From positions 4,836,001 to 4,900,000 of the forward strand of contig NZ_CP075583.1 in assembly GCF_023509035.1 (NCBI RefSeq): DNA of 64,000 nucleotides, read 5' to 3'. Under the pieces are notes generated by a model. That model had not been told where the DNA came from, did not search any database, and saw nothing but the letters and a program-made list of their open reading frames with translations. The position numbers and the translations under genes are program-made. Source of the DNA: Janthinobacterium lividum. Its GTDB lineage: Bacteria > Pseudomonadota > Gammaproteobacteria > Burkholderiales > Burkholderiaceae_D. This document shows, in pieces, positions 44,809 through 54,229 of this stretch; positions within the stretch are counted from its first letter, which is position 1, and each line of letters opens with the position of its first letter.

Positions 44809-47800
44809 TTAGTTCAAGGTCTTGTGCAGACCTTGCAAATCGTACACACGCAACTCATCCAGATGGCGGATGCCTTCGACAGCCGCTTCCGCGCCCGCGA
44901 TGGTGGTGTAGGTCGTCACGCGCGACGCCAGAGCCGAGGTGCGGATGGCCCGCGAATCGACGATGGCGCTGCGCTTTTCTTCCACGGTGTTGATCACCAG
45001 CACGATTTCATGGTTCTTGATCATGTCGACCACGTGCGGACGGCCTTCGATCACCTTGTTCACTGGCGTGACGGCGATGCCGGCAGCAGCGATCACGGCG
45101 GCGGTACCCTTGGTGGCGACCACGGTGAAACCGGACTCGACCAGGTCACGCGCCACTTGCACGGCGCGCGGCTTGTCCGACGCTTTCACGCTGATGAAGA
45201 CCTTGCCCGATTTTGGCAGATTGACGCCGGCGCCCAGTTGCGATTTCACAAACGCTTCGCCGAAGGTCAAGCCGACGCCCATGACTTCGCCCGTCGATTT
45301 CATTTCAGGGCCCAGGATGGTGTCCACGCCAGGGAACTTGACGAACGGGAACACGGCTTCCTTGACGCTGAAGTACGGCGGCACGACTTCCTGCGTGATG
45401 CCTTGCGAAGCCAGCGACTGGCCGACCATGCAGCGCGCGGCGATCTTCGCCAGTTGCAAACCGGTGGCTTTCGAGACGAAAGGCACGGTGCGCGAAGCGC
45501 GTGGATTGACTTCCAGCACGAAGACGACGTCTTTCATTTCGCCATCAATCTTTTGCTTCTGGATCGCGAACTGCACGTTCATCAGGCCGACCACGTTCAA
45601 GCCCTTGGCCATCAGCGCCGTCTGGCGCTTCAGTTCTTCAATGGTTTCCGGTGCCAGCGAATATGGTGGCAAGGAGCAAGCCGAGTCGCCCGAGTGCACG
45701 CCAGCCTGTTCGATGTGTTCCATCACGCCGCCGATAAACGTCGTTTCGCCGTCGGAGATGCAATCGACGTCGCACTCGATGGCGTCGTTCAGGAAGCGGT
45801 CCAGCAGCACTGGCGAATCGTGCGAGACCTTGACGGCTTCGCGCATGTAGCGCTCGAGGTCGCGTTGCTCATGGACGATTTCCATGGCGCGGCCACCCAG
45901 CACGTACGAAGGACGCACGACCAGCGGGTAACCGATTTCCTGCGCCAGCGCCAGAGCGTCGGCTTCCGTGCGCGCGGTGCGGTTAGGCGGCTGGCGCAGT
46001 TCCAGCTTGTGCAGCATTTGCTGGAAACGCTCGCGGTCTTCGGCCGCATCGATCATGTCCGGCGAGGTGCCGATGATCGGTACGCCATTGGCTTCCAGGT
46101 CCAGCGCCAGTTTCAGCGGAGTCTGGCCGCCGTACTGCACGATCACGCCCACCGGTTTTTCGATGGCGACGATTTCCAGCACGTCTTCCAGCGTCAGGGA
46201 CTCAAAGTACAGGCGGTCCGAGGTATCGTAGTCGGTCGACACGGTTTCTGGGTTGCAATTGACCATGATGGTTTCGTAGCCGTCTTCGCGCATGGCGAGG
46301 GCCGCGTGGACGCAGCAATAGTCAAACTCGATACCCTGGCCGATACGGTTCGGGCCACCGCCCAAGACCATGATCTTTTTCTTGTCGGTCGGATTCGATT
46401 CGCACTCTTCGTCGTACGTGGAATACATGTACGCCGTGTCGGTCGAAAATTCGGCCGCGCAGGTATCGACGCGCTTGTAGACAGGACGAATGTTCAGCGC
46501 ATGGCGCTGCTGGCGCACTGCCGTGTCGGTCGTCTGCAACAGGAAGCCCAGGCGGCGGTCCGAGAAGCCCTTCTGTTTCAACTTGTACAGGGTGTTCTTG
46601 TCCAGGTTTTCCAGTTTCTGCGTATCGAGCCACAGTTCCAGATCGACGATTTCCTTGATCTGGATCAGGAACCATGGGTCGATCTTGGTCAGATTGTGCA
46701 CTTCTTCCAGGGTGAAACCCTGGGCAAACGCATCGCCCACGTACCAGATGCGCTCAGGACCAGGCTCGCCCAGTTCTTCTTCGATCTTTTCGCGGTCCTT
46801 GGTCTTTTCGTTCATGCCGTCCACGCCCACTTCCAGGCCGCGCAAGGCTTTCTGGAACGATTCCTGGAAGGTACGGCCGATCGCCATCACTTCGCCGACG
46901 GATTTCATCTGCGTCGTCAGGTGATGGTCGGCGGTCGGGAATTTCTCGAACGTGAAACGGGGGATCTTGGTGACGACGTAATCGATCGACGGTTCGAACG
47001 ATGCCGGCGTGGCGCCGCCCGTGATTTCATTGCGCAGCTCGTCCAAGGTGAAACCGACGGCCAGCTTGGCGGCGATTTTCGCGATCGGGAAACCCGTCGC
47101 TTTCGATGCCAGTGCCGACGAACGCGATACGCGCGGGTTCATCTCGATGACGATCATGCGGCCATCGACAGGGTTGATCGAGAATTGCACGTTCGAGCCA
47201 CCGGTGTCGACGCCGATCTCGCGCAGCACTGCCAGGCTGGCATTGCGCATGATCTGGTATTCCTTGTCCGTCAGGGTTTGCGCAGGCGCCACCGTGATGG
47301 AGTCGCCCGTGTGCACGCCCATCGGATCGAGGTTTTCGATCGAGCAAATGATGATGCAGTTGTCCGCCTTGTCGCGCACCACTTCCATCTCGTACTCTTT
47401 CCAGCCCAGCAACGATTCTTCGATCAGCAGTTCTTTCGTCGGCGATGCCTCCAGGCCGCGTTTGCAGATGGTTTCGAATTCTTCTTCGTTGTAGGCGATG
47501 CCGCCGCCGGAACCGCCCATGGTGAACGATGGACGGATGATGGTCGGGAAGCCCAGGGTGCGCTGCACGGCCCACGATTCTTCCATCGAGTGCGCCACGC
47601 CGGAACGTGCCGAACCGAGGCCGATCTTGGTCATCGCGTCCTTGAACTTGGAACGGTCTTCCGCCTTGTCGATGGCTTCCGGCGACGCGCCGATCAGCTC
47701 GACGTTGTATTTTGCCAGCACGCCATTGTTGAACAGGTCCAGCGCGCAGTTCAGCGCCGTCTGGCCGCCCATCGTTGGCAGGATGGCGTCAGGACGCTCC

Positions 47801-48039
47801 TTGGCGATGATGCGTTCAACGACCGACCAGGTGATCGGTTCGATGTAGGTCACGTCGGCCATTTCCGGATCCGTCATGATGGTCGCAGGATTGCTGTTGA
47901 CCAGGATGACTTTGTAGCCCTCTTCGCGCAGGGCCTTGCACGCTTGCGCGCCGGAATAATCGAATTCGCAGGCCTGGCCGATCACGATCGGGCCAGCGCC
48001 AATAATCAGAATACTTTTAATATCTAAACGTTTAGGCAT
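44809..48039 (-). CDS. carB: Carbamoyl-phosphate synthase large subunit
   Basis: A 1076-residue enzyme with the expected two ATP-grasp halves, an oligomerisation domain between them and a C-terminal MGS-like allosteric domain ([15 protein letters not shown] region). It makes carbamoyl phosphate from bicarbonate, ATP and ammonia supplied by CarA, feeding arginine and pyrimidine synthesis. Motifs include [18 protein letters not shown] at the start and [16 protein letters not shown] in the second half. It overlaps carA by eight bases, so the subunits are translationally coupled. Confidence 0.98.
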   Translation of the reverse strand: MPKRLDIKSILIIGAGPIVIGQACEFDYSGAQACKALREEGYKVILVNSNPATIMTDPEMADVTYIEPITWSVVERIIAKERPDAILPTMGGQTALNCALDLFNNGVLAKYNVELIGASPEAIDKAEDRSKFKDAMTKIGLGSARSGVAHSMEESWAVQRTLGFPTIIRPSFTMGGSGGGIAYNEEEFETICKRGLEASPTKELLIEESLLGWKEYEMEVVRDKADNCIIICSIENLDPMGVHTGDSITVAPAQTLTDKEYQIMRNASLAVLREIGVDTGGSNVQFSINPVDGRMIVIEMNPRVSRSSALASKATGFPIAKIAAKLAVGFTLDELRNEITGGATPASFEPSIDYVVTKIPRFTFEKFPTADHHLTTQMKSVGEVMAIGRTFQESFQKALRGLEVGVDGMNEKTKDREKIEEELGEPGPERIWYVGDAFAQGFTLEEVHNLTKIDPWFLIQIKEIVDLELWLDTQKLENLDKNTLYKLKQKGFSDRRLGFLLQTTDTAVRQQRHALNIRPVYKRVDTCAAEFSTDTAYMYSTYDEECESNPTDKKKIMVLGGGPNRIGQGIEFDYCCVHAALAMREDGYETIMVNCNPETVSTDYDTSDRLYFESLTLEDVLEIVAIEKPVGVIVQYGGQTPLKLALDLEANGVPIIGTSPDMIDAAEDRERFQQMLHKLELRQPPNRTARTEADALALAQEIGYPLVVRPSYVLGGRAMEIVHEQRDLERYMREAVKVSHDSPVLLDRFLNDAIECDVDCISDGETTFIGGVMEHIEQAGVHSGDSACSLPPYSLAPETIEELKRQTALMAKGLNVVGLMNVQFAIQKQKIDGEMKDVVFVLEVNPRASRTVPFVSKATGLQLAKIAARCMVGQSLASQGITQEVVPPYFSVKEAVFPFVKFPGVDTILGPEMKSTGEVMGVGLTFGEAFVKSQLGAGVNLPKSGKVFISVKASDKPRAVQVARDLVESGFTVVATKGTAAVIAAAGIAVTPVNKVIEGRPHVVDMIKNHEIVLVINTVEEKRSAIVDSRAIRTSALASRVTTYTTIAGAEAAVEGIRHLDELRVYDLQGLHKTLN

Positions 48040-49210
48040 TTTTCTTTTTCTCCTCCGCAGCCATCAAGTTGATGAAGCGGTCAAACAGGTAAGCAACATC
48101 CATCGGGCCCGGCGACGCTTCAGGGTGACCCTGGAAGCAGAAGGCCGGCTTGTCCGTGCGGGCAAAGCCCTGCAGGGAGCCGTCGAACAGCGATTCATGG
48201 GTCACGCGACAATTCGCGGGCAAGGTTGCCGCGTCGACTGCGAAACCGTGGTTTTGCGAGGTAATCAAGACTTGCTTGGTTTCCAGGTCTTGTACCGGGT
48301 GGTTGGCGCCGTGATGGCCGAACTTCATCTTCAACGTCTTCGCGCCGGAAGCGATCGCCATGATCTGGTGGCCGAGGCAGATGCCGAAGGTCGGGATGCC
48401 CTTCTCGATCAGTTCGCGGGTAGCAGCGATGGCATAGTCGCATGGCTCCGGATCGCCAGGACCGTTCGACAGGAAGATGCCGTCCGGATTGAGCGCCAGG
48501 GCGTCAGCCGCGGTGGCTTGCGCGGGCAGCACGGTGACCTTGCAGCCGCGTGCCGTCAGCATGCGCAGGATGTTGCGCTTGACGCCGTAGTCGAAGGCAA
48601 CCACGTGGTATTTCGCGTCGGCGTCCGCCAGTTGGCCGTAACCTTCGCCCAAGGTCCATTCCGTTTCGCGGTATTCATAGGCGGCCGGGGCCGACACTAC
48701 CTTGGCCAGGTCCATGCCGGCCAGGCCGGGGAAGGAGCGGGCCAGTTCCAGCGCTTGTGCGGCGGATGGCTCGTTGCCTTGCGTACCGACGAGGATGGCG
48801 CCGCCCTGCGCACCTTTTTCACGCAGGATGCGCGTGAGCTTGCGTGTATCGATGCCGGCGATGGCGACGATATTTTCAGCTTTCAGGTAGTCGGACAGGG
48901 AGAGGGTGGAACGGAAATTGGATGCCAGCAATGGCAGATCGCGGATGATGAGGCCAGCGGCGTGAACCTTGGAAGACTCGACATCTTCCGGATTGACGCC
49001 CGTATTGCCGATATGCGGATAGGTCAGGGTGACCATCTGGCGGCAATAGCTTGGGTCGGTAAGGATTTCCTGATACCCGGTCATGGAGGTGTTGAAAACA
49101 ACCTCACCCGTGGTATGACCGGCGGCACCGATCGAAAAACCTTTAAAGATCGTTCCATCAGCAAGCGCTAATATGGCTGGAACGGCAGGGCCAGAAAAAA
49201 ATGGCGGCAA
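48032..49210 (-). CDS. carA: Carbamoyl-phosphate synthase small subunit
   Basis: The glutaminase subunit, about 392 residues. The class I amidotransferase triad is visible: Cys in FGICLGHQ, His in [14 protein letters not shown] and the adjacent Glu. No ATG exists near the expected start. Two in-frame TTG codons, at 49216 and 49210, follow AGGAG; the second has the better six-base spacing, so I use it. A T7 run lies just inside the gene, so a sequencing slip hiding another start is possible. Confidence 0.95.
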   Translation of the reverse strand: MPPFFSGPAVPAILALADGTIFKGFSIGAAGHTTGEVVFNTSMTGYQEILTDPSYCRQMVTLTYPHIGNTGVNPEDVESSKVHAAGLIIRDLPLLASNFRSTLSLSDYLKAENIVAIAGIDTRKLTRILREKGAQGGAILVGTQGNEPSAAQALELARSFPGLAGMDLAKVVSAPAAYEYRETEWTLGEGYGQLADADAKYHVVAFDYGVKRNILRMLTARGCKVTVLPAQATAADALALNPDGIFLSNGPGDPEPCDYAIAATRELIEKGIPTFGICLGHQIMAIASGAKTLKMKFGHHGANHPVQDLETKQVLITSQNHGFAVDAATLPANCRVTHESLFDGSLQGFARTDKPAFCFQGHPEASPGPMDVAYLFDRFINLMAAEEKKKNA

Positions 49211-49361
49211 GGGCAACTCCTGATAAAGTTACCGTAGCTGCGCCACGTCAGACCGACCGCCTAGATACCCGAGCCAGATGCACTCAGGGTGTTTCAACGG
49301 TCATTTTGAATGAGGGGATGGGTAGTCGCTACGGTATATGTGTGATTGGCTAAACCTTTGA

Positions 49362-49390
49362 ATTATAACCAAAAGGAAGCTTTTCCACAA
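49362..49390 (-). promoter_or_regulatory. Sigma-70 promoter of carAB
   Basis: On the minus strand TTGTGG, 17 bases, TATAAT. The -10 is at 49362-49367 and the -35 at 49385-49390. It leaves a leader of about 145 bases before carA. The match is strong for sigma-70; the long leader leaves room for pyrimidine or arginine control, but no defined element is recognised. Confidence 0.75.
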
Positions 49391-49450
49391 GGAAGAAAAT
49401 GTAGAAAACCCGGCATTTTTTTGCACAGCAACATAAACCCTGTGCCCCAT

Positions 49451-49482
49451 GAAAAAAGCCGCCCGGCTTGCGCGGGGCGGCT
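49451..49482 (-). terminator. Terminator after the GlcG-like gene
   Basis: AGCCGCCC and GGGCGGCT form an 8-bp stem with a ten-base loop, followed by six T residues on the minus strand, 23 bases past the stop. Confidence 0.88.
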
Positions 49483-49505
49483 AGTTCTGCAACTGCGGCG
49501 ACTAC

Positions 49506-49913
49506 TTAGGCCGTCAAAGCTGCAATACCAGCTTTCGCGATTTGCGCATCTTCCGCCGATTTCACACCCGAGACGCCGACGGCGCCCACGTAGTGACCGT
49601 CGAACACGATAGGCACGCCGCCTTCGAGCAAGCCGTCGATTTCCGGCGCGCTCAGGAACGACACGCGGCCGCCATTGATCATCTCTTCATAGATGCGCGA
49701 TTCGCGGCGGCCCAGCGCTGCCGTCTTGGCTTTCGATGGAGCGATGTGCGACGAGATCGGCGCCACGCCATCCATGCGCTGCAGCCACAGCAGGTGGCCG
49801 CCGTCGTCGACGATGGCGATCGTGACCGCCCAGTTATTCTTGACCGCTTCCGCTTCGGCGGCGGCAGCGATTTTCTTTACGTCGTCCAGGGTCAAAATCG
49901 GTTTCGATTGCAT
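49506..49913 (-). CDS. GlcG/HbpS family heme-binding-like protein
   Basis: A 135-residue cytoplasmic protein of the GlcG/HbpS (DUF336) family: the start LTLDDVKKIAAAAEAEAVKN, the IVDDGGHLLWLQRMDGVAP core, SKAKTAA and the GGVPIVFDGHYVGAVGVSG end. Members bind heme or cobalamin-like cofactors or act as accessory proteins to oxidases. No signal peptide is present. It stands alone with its own terminator. Confidence 0.9.
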   Translation of the reverse strand: MQSKPILTLDDVKKIAAAAEAEAVKNNWAVTIAIVDDGGHLLWLQRMDGVAPISSHIAPSKAKTAALGRRESRIYEEMINGGRVSFLSAPEIDGLLEGGVPIVFDGHYVGAVGVSGVKSAEDAQIAKAGIAALTA

Positions 49914-49972
49914 GGTGCATCCTTATTATGTTGAATCAAAATTGTATACGAAATGCGCAGCGGCGCGATCGC

Positions 49973-50884
49973 TTACTGCTCGCGCTTGGCTTTCAGTTTT
50001 TGCTTGAGCTGCGCCATGACGGCAAAGGTCGCCTGCTCGCCCGCCAGGATGGCCTGGTTACGGCTGTTGAAATCGTTGCCCTTCATGGTGCCCAGGCTGG
50101 GCTGGATCACCACATCCGCATCCTTCAATTCGAACTGGTTGATGCGCTGACCCATGATGGCGAAGGTCTGCATCAGCACTTCCATCGAGCTGATGGCCTT
50201 CTGCGTATCCGTTTGCGACGAAATATTCACGGCGATGATGAAATCGGCACCCATGTCGCGCGCAAAGCGCACGGGCACAGGAGCGACAAGGCCGCCATCG
50301 ACATAGGTGTGGCCGGCGATCGTCACGGGCTGGAACACGCCGGGCACGGCCGATGAGGCGCGCACGGCCATGCCGGTGTTACCGCGCTGGAACAGGATCG
50401 GCTGGCCATTTTTCAAATCGGTCGCTACTACGCCAAACGGAATCTTGAGTTTTTCCAGCGGCACGCCGCCGACAGCCTTGTTGACATAGCTTTGCAGTGC
50501 TTCGCCCTTGAGCACGCCGGACGACTTGCCGAACAGGGGCAAGGCCCAGTCCGAAATGGCCGCCTCGTCCATGTCGAACGCCATCTTTTGCAGGGCAAAG
50601 CCGGAGTTGCCCGCCGCATACAAGGCCCCCACCACGCTGCCGGCGCTGGTGCCGGTGACGATGTCAGCCTGTATGCCTTGCGATTCGAGCGCCTTGATCA
50701 CGCCGATATGCGCGAAACCGCGCGCCGCGCCGCCGCCCAGCGCCAGGCCGATCTTGATCTTGCGCGGCGTGACGGCGATGGGCTCGGGTGGCGTCAATAC
50801 CTGGACGGGTTTCGGGGCGGTGGTATCGCAGCCAGCCAGCACAAAGGCGGCCAGGGCAAACAGGGTCAGGCGTTTAGGGAACAT
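49973..50884 (-). CDS. Patatin-like phospholipase lipoprotein
   Basis: I start at the ATG at 50884, which gives a lipoprotein signal (FVLAGC, Cys19) and 303 residues; the upstream open frame has no coding character. The patatin catalytic set is present: oxyanion hole GGGAARG (residues 50-56), nucleophile Ser80 in GTSAG, and Asp196 in VDGGL. Such enzymes are serine acyl hydrolases of the RssA/PlpD kind. The predicted location is the membrane facing the periplasm. Confidence 0.92.
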   Translation of the reverse strand: MFPKRLTLFALAAFVLAGCDTTAPKPVQVLTPPEPIAVTPRKIKIGLALGGGAARGFAHIGVIKALESQGIQADIVTGTSAGSVVGALYAAGNSGFALQKMAFDMDEAAISDWALPLFGKSSGVLKGEALQSYVNKAVGGVPLEKLKIPFGVVATDLKNGQPILFQRGNTGMAVRASSAVPGVFQPVTIAGHTYVDGGLVAPVPVRFARDMGADFIIAVNISSQTDTQKAISSMEVLMQTFAIMGQRINQFELKDADVVIQPSLGTMKGNDFNSRNQAILAGEQATFAVMAQLKQKLKAKREQ

Positions 50885-51054
50885 AGTGGCAGAAGAGAAC
50901 CGCACGCGGCAGTGGCAACAAAGGAGAGCCGATTGTAGCGCAAGCGGGGCTGTCCGCACTGAAGCCTGTCTTAAATGTTTATGGTGACAAGATTCAGAAT
51001 CGTGCGCGCCACTCCGGCTGCTAGACTGGCGCCTGGTCTTTACTCTCAATCAAC

Positions 51055-51717
51055 ATGTCCGAAGAATTGCAATTTGCCGACAGCCGTGCCCTGCACGCAC
51101 CGTTTGCACAACAGTTATCGCACCAGCCGCCCGACGGCGCGCTCGCCTGGCTGATCGCCATCCTCGCAGCGCAGGCGCCCGCGCTGCGCTCGTCGAACGC
51201 CATCCTGCTGGCCTACACGGGAACCCCTGCCGCCCTCGACTGGATCGACGCCAATGTTGGCTCGCCCGTGGCGGGGCAACGGGGCGTGGCGGCAGCGCTG
51301 TTGGACACACCGTGGCCACGCATCCTGGACTGGCTGCAGCGCGGCGGCCCGCACCGGCTGATGGCACTCGACACCCTGCATGCCTACCGCAAGCCGGCCG
51401 TCAACATGTCACCACTGGAACAGATCGCCGCGCCCGTGCTGCCGCAAGCGCCCTCGCGCGCCGCCCTCGATGCGGCGCTGGCCGCTTGCCTGGCCGCGTC
51501 AGCGACGCCGCGCATCCAGGCGGCCGTCAACTCGATCAACAGACATGCGGACGACATCCTGCGCGGCGGCCCCCGTGGCGTGCCCGTGGCCGACTTGCCG
51601 CGCCTGTACCTCGACCCGGCACCGTTCCAGGATGCCTCCTCCATCCTCGAGCGGTATGAGACGGTGGTGGGCGGCATGCGGCAAAACCTGCAGAACCTAC
51701 TCAAGGGCATACTGTGA
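51055..51717 (+). CDS. Unknown protein coupled to a barstar homologue
   Basis: A 220-residue, Ala/Leu-rich helical protein. The segments DWIDANVGSPVAGQRGV and RILDWLQRGGPHRLMALDTL are spaced like HEAT or armadillo-type helical repeats, with no enzymatic motif. No signal peptide or membrane helix. Its stop overlaps the start of the barstar gene (GTGA), so the two are translationally coupled. It does not resemble barnase or other RNases. Function unknown; an immunity-linked or scaffold role is only suggested by its partner. Confidence 0.7.
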   Translation: MSEELQFADSRALHAPFAQQLSHQPPDGALAWLIAILAAQAPALRSSNAILLAYTGTPAALDWIDANVGSPVAGQRGVAAALLDTPWPRILDWLQRGGPHRLMALDTLHAYRKPAVNMSPLEQIAAPVLPQAPSRAALDAALAACLAASATPRIQAAVNSINRHADDILRGGPRGVPVADLPRLYLDPAPFQDASSILERYETVVGGMRQNLQNLLKGIL

Positions 51718-52001
51718 ATCGGCCAGCCCATATCAGCATCGACTTGAGCGATATCAATACCGCGCGCCAGCTGCATGCCGCCCTGGCAGCCGCGCTGGCG
51801 TTTCCTGCCATCTACGGCATGAACTGGGATGCGTTCTGGGATACCATCACGGGCCTGGTGGAAATGCCGCAACAGTTACAATTCACCGGATGGCAGGCGC
51901 TGGAAGAGCGGCTGCCGCGCGATGCCGCCATCCTGCAACGCATCCTGGCGCGCATGGCGCTGGATGCGCCGGACGGGGCGACACAGGTGCATTACATGTA
52001 G
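51714..52001 (+). CDS. Barstar family protein
   Basis: A 95-residue product starting at a GTG that overlaps the previous stop. It has the barstar pattern ISIDLSDINTARQLHAALAAAL, then YGMNWDAFWDTITGLVEMPQQL, including the GxNWDAFWD acidic patch that occupies the barnase active site. Barstars inhibit secreted RNases of the barnase type. No RNase of that type is in the neighbourhood, so this is an orphan inhibitor or has another partner. An excellent promoter starts 12 bases after its stop. Confidence 0.9.
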   Translation: MNRPAHISIDLSDINTARQLHAALAAALAFPAIYGMNWDAFWDTITGLVEMPQQLQFTGWQALEERLPRDAAILQRILARMALDAPDGATQVHYM

Positions 52002-52012
52002 AACGGAAACGC

Positions 52013-52042
52013 TTGACAGCCCCGCCCAACTTCCCGTACATT
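52013..52042 (+). promoter_or_regulatory. Sigma-70 promoter of the leuA leader region
   Basis: A perfect TTGACA at 52013-52018, an 18-base spacer and TACATT at 52037-52042. Transcription would start at about 52048-52050, at or next to the ATG of the first leader ORF. Confidence 0.65.
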
Positions 52043-52048
52043 AAGTGC

Positions 52049-52117
52049 ATGTCCTCCTTCAAACATTCCTCCCCTTCCCTGCTGTCGCTATCGCGACTAC
52101 ATCTAGCACGCGCATAA
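52049..52117 (+). CDS. leuA leader peptide 1 (leucine-rich)
   Basis: A 22-codon ORF ending PSLLSLSRLHLARA. Five of the 22 codons are Leu, clustered within nine codons (CTG CTG TCG CTA TCG CGA CTA CAT CTA), three of them CTA, which is rare in this GC-rich genome. That is the signature of an amino-acid attenuator. No ribosome site precedes it and the predicted transcription start falls on its ATG, so it may be translated leaderless. A hairpin with TTTT follows 26 bases later. Confidence 0.7.
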   Translation: MSSFKHSSPSLLSLSRLHLARA

Positions 52118-52142
52118 GTTTGCCGCATTGCTTCGCCTGGCC

Positions 52143-52160
52143 ACACGCCGGCGTGTTTTA
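52143..52160 (+). terminator. Candidate attenuator hairpin between the two leader ORFs
   Basis: ACACGCCGGCGTGT is a perfect 14-base palindrome directly followed by TTTT. The stem is only five pairs with a CCGG loop, so it is a weak terminator, but its position after the leucine-rich ORF is where an attenuator would be. Confidence 0.5.
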
Positions 52161-52178
52161 AAAACCCTGGAAGGTTTG

Positions 52179-52283
52179 ATGATGTTTGCACCATCCCCAT
52201 TCGTACACGTAATTCCCACTGCGACCGCCCCTGCTGGCATCGCTGCCGCACTGCTACCGCTACCGATCGCTTGCCTGGCCTAG
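52179..52283 (+). CDS. leuA leader peptide 2 (branched-chain-rich)
   Basis: A 34-codon ORF with GGAAGG upstream of tandem ATGs (52179 and 52182). Its second half reads [18 protein letters not shown] then PLPIACLA, with consecutive CTG CTA CCG CTA and several Ile and Val codons. A hairpin (52269-52306; GCTTGCC with GGCAAGC) overlaps its end. The two tandem leader ORFs suggest layered attenuation by leucine and other branched-chain residues; this is inference. Confidence 0.5.
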   Translation: MMFAPSPFVHVIPTATAPAGIAAALLPLPIACLA

Positions 52284-52353
52284 TGTTGCGTGGCCGCCCG
52301 GCAAGCTTGCGCCACAACCATTGATTTCCCCCTATCTTCAGGAGTACCCGATC

Positions 52354-54060
52354 ATGATGTTGCAAAACCCAGCTTCCAAATACCGCGCCTTTCCTCCCGT
52401 CAAATTGACCGACCGTCAATGGCCGAACCAGATCATCAGCAAACCGCCTATCTGGATGAGCACCGACTTGCGCGACGGCAACCAGTCGCTGATCGAGCCG
52501 ATGAGTGCGGAAAAGAAGCTGCGGTTCTTCGAGATGCTGATCGCCATCGGCCTGAAGGAAATCGAAGTGGGTTTCCCATCGGCATCGCAGACGGATTTCG
52601 ATTTCGTCCGCAAGCTCGTCGATGAAGGCCGCATCCCGGACGACGTCACCATCATCGTGCTGACCCAGTCGCGCGAAGAATTGATACGCCGCACGGTGGA
52701 GTCCGTCGTCGGCGCCAAGCGCGCCATCGTCCACCTGTACAACTCCGTGGCGCCCGTGTTCCGCAAGGTCGTGTTCGGCATGTCGCGTGAAGAAATCACG
52801 AATATCGCCACCACCGGCACCACCCTCGTGAAACAACTGGTGGCGCAGCATCCGGAAACGGAATGGGGCTTTGAATACACGCCGGAATCGTTTTCCACCA
52901 CCGAGCTCGATTTCTCCAAGCATATCTGCGACGCCGTCAGCGCCATCTGGAAGCCGACGCCGGCCAACAAGATGATCATCAACTTGCCATCGACCGTGGA
53001 ATGCAGCACGCCCAACGTGTATGCGGACCAGATCGAATGGATGTCGCGCAAACTGGCGCGCCGCGATTCCATCATCATCAGCGTGCACCCGCATAATGAC
53101 CGCGGCACGGCCGTCGCGTCGGCCGAGCTGGCCGTGATGGCGGGCGCCGACCGCGTCGAAGGCTGCTTGTTCGGCAATGGCGAGCGCACCGGCAACGTCG
53201 ACCTGGTGACCCTGGCGATGAATTTGTACACGCAGGGCGTGCACCCGGGCCTGGATTTCTCCGACATCGATACCGTGCGCAAGTGCGTGGAAGAGTGTAA
53301 CCAGTTGCCCGTCCACCCGCGCCACCCGTATGCGGGCGACCTCGTGTTTACGGCATTCTCCGGCTCACACCAGGATGCGATCAAGAAAGGTTTCGCCAAG
53401 CAACAACCGGACAGCATCTGGGAAGTACCGTATTTGCCGATCGACCCGGCCGACCTGGGCCGCAGCTACGACGCCGTGATCCGCGTCAACAGCCAGTCCG
53501 GCAAGGGCGGCATGGCGTACTTGCTGGAACAGGAATACGGCCTGGTCTTGCCGCGCCGCCTGCAGATCGAATTCTCGCGCGCCGTGCAAGCCGTGGCCGA
53601 CGCCACGGGCCGCGAAATCGCCGCGCAGGATATCCATGAAATCTTCCAGAAGGAATACCTGGAGCAGACAGCGCCGTACGCCTACTCCTCGCACCGCATG
53701 GTGGAAGACACGAGCAGCGACGAGTCCGTGCAAATCGACATCAGCCTGTCGCACCGCCAGACGCCTTTGGCCCTGCAAGGCGGCGGCAACGGTCCCATCG
53801 ATGCCTTCGTCAATGCGCTGGGCCTGGACATCAAACTGATGGATTACCATGAGCACTCGATCGGCTCCGGCGCCAACGCGCAAGCGGCTTGCTATGTGGA
53901 ATTGCGCCTCGATAACGGCCCGACCCTGTTCGGCGCCGCCATCGACAGCAATATCGTCACCGCTTCGTTCAAGGCCGTGCTGTCGGCCGTGAACCGCCGC
54001 ATCGGGCAAACGGAAGCGGAAAAAACAACAGCAGCCGACGTGGCGGCCAACGCCGCCTGA
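52354..54060 (+). CDS. leuA: 2-isopropylmalate synthase
   Basis: A 568-residue enzyme condensing 2-ketoisovalerate and acetyl-CoA, the committed step of leucine synthesis. The TIM-barrel catalytic set is clear: [11 protein letters not shown] near residue 37, [13 protein letters not shown], and the metal-binding HPHNDRGT. The C-terminal 140 residues form the LeuA dimer/feedback domain. The ATG at 52354 follows AGGAG with a nine-base gap; another ATG is next to it. It is the only structural gene behind two leader ORFs. Confidence 0.96.
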   Translation: MMLQNPASKYRAFPPVKLTDRQWPNQIISKPPIWMSTDLRDGNQSLIEPMSAEKKLRFFEMLIAIGLKEIEVGFPSASQTDFDFVRKLVDEGRIPDDVTIIVLTQSREELIRRTVESVVGAKRAIVHLYNSVAPVFRKVVFGMSREEITNIATTGTTLVKQLVAQHPETEWGFEYTPESFSTTELDFSKHICDAVSAIWKPTPANKMIINLPSTVECSTPNVYADQIEWMSRKLARRDSIIISVHPHNDRGTAVASAELAVMAGADRVEGCLFGNGERTGNVDLVTLAMNLYTQGVHPGLDFSDIDTVRKCVEECNQLPVHPRHPYAGDLVFTAFSGSHQDAIKKGFAKQQPDSIWEVPYLPIDPADLGRSYDAVIRVNSQSGKGGMAYLLEQEYGLVLPRRLQIEFSRAVQAVADATGREIAAQDIHEIFQKEYLEQTAPYAYSSHRMVEDTSSDESVQIDISLSHRQTPLALQGGGNGPIDAFVNALGLDIKLMDYHEHSIGSGANAQAACYVELRLDNGPTLFGAAIDSNIVTASFKAVLSAVNRRIGQTEAEKTTAADVAANAA

Positions 54061-54088
54061 GCACGACTCTGGCATCCCTCATAGGGAG

Positions 54089-54124
54089 AAAAAGCGGTAC
54101 GGCTTGATCGCCGTGCCGCTTTTT
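54089..54124 (+). terminator. Terminator after leuA
   Basis: AAAAAGCGGTACGGC and GCCGTGCCGCTTTTT form a 15-base stem with one G-U wobble and a six-base loop, ending in five T residues, 29 bases past the leuA stop. Confidence 0.92.
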
Positions 54125-54229
54125 CATTTCTGTTAGGCAATTAGTAGTGCAAATCAGGTATCGCCGACCGTATAATCGTTTCATAACAAGACCACCGGAG
54201 ACAGATCATTAGCTACCGAGGGAATCAGT

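Noticed and set aside
44824-48027. 1067-codon plus-strand frame opposite carB
   Set aside because: carB is unmistakable on the other strand; this frame is rich in His, Arg, Gln and Phe without any family pattern.
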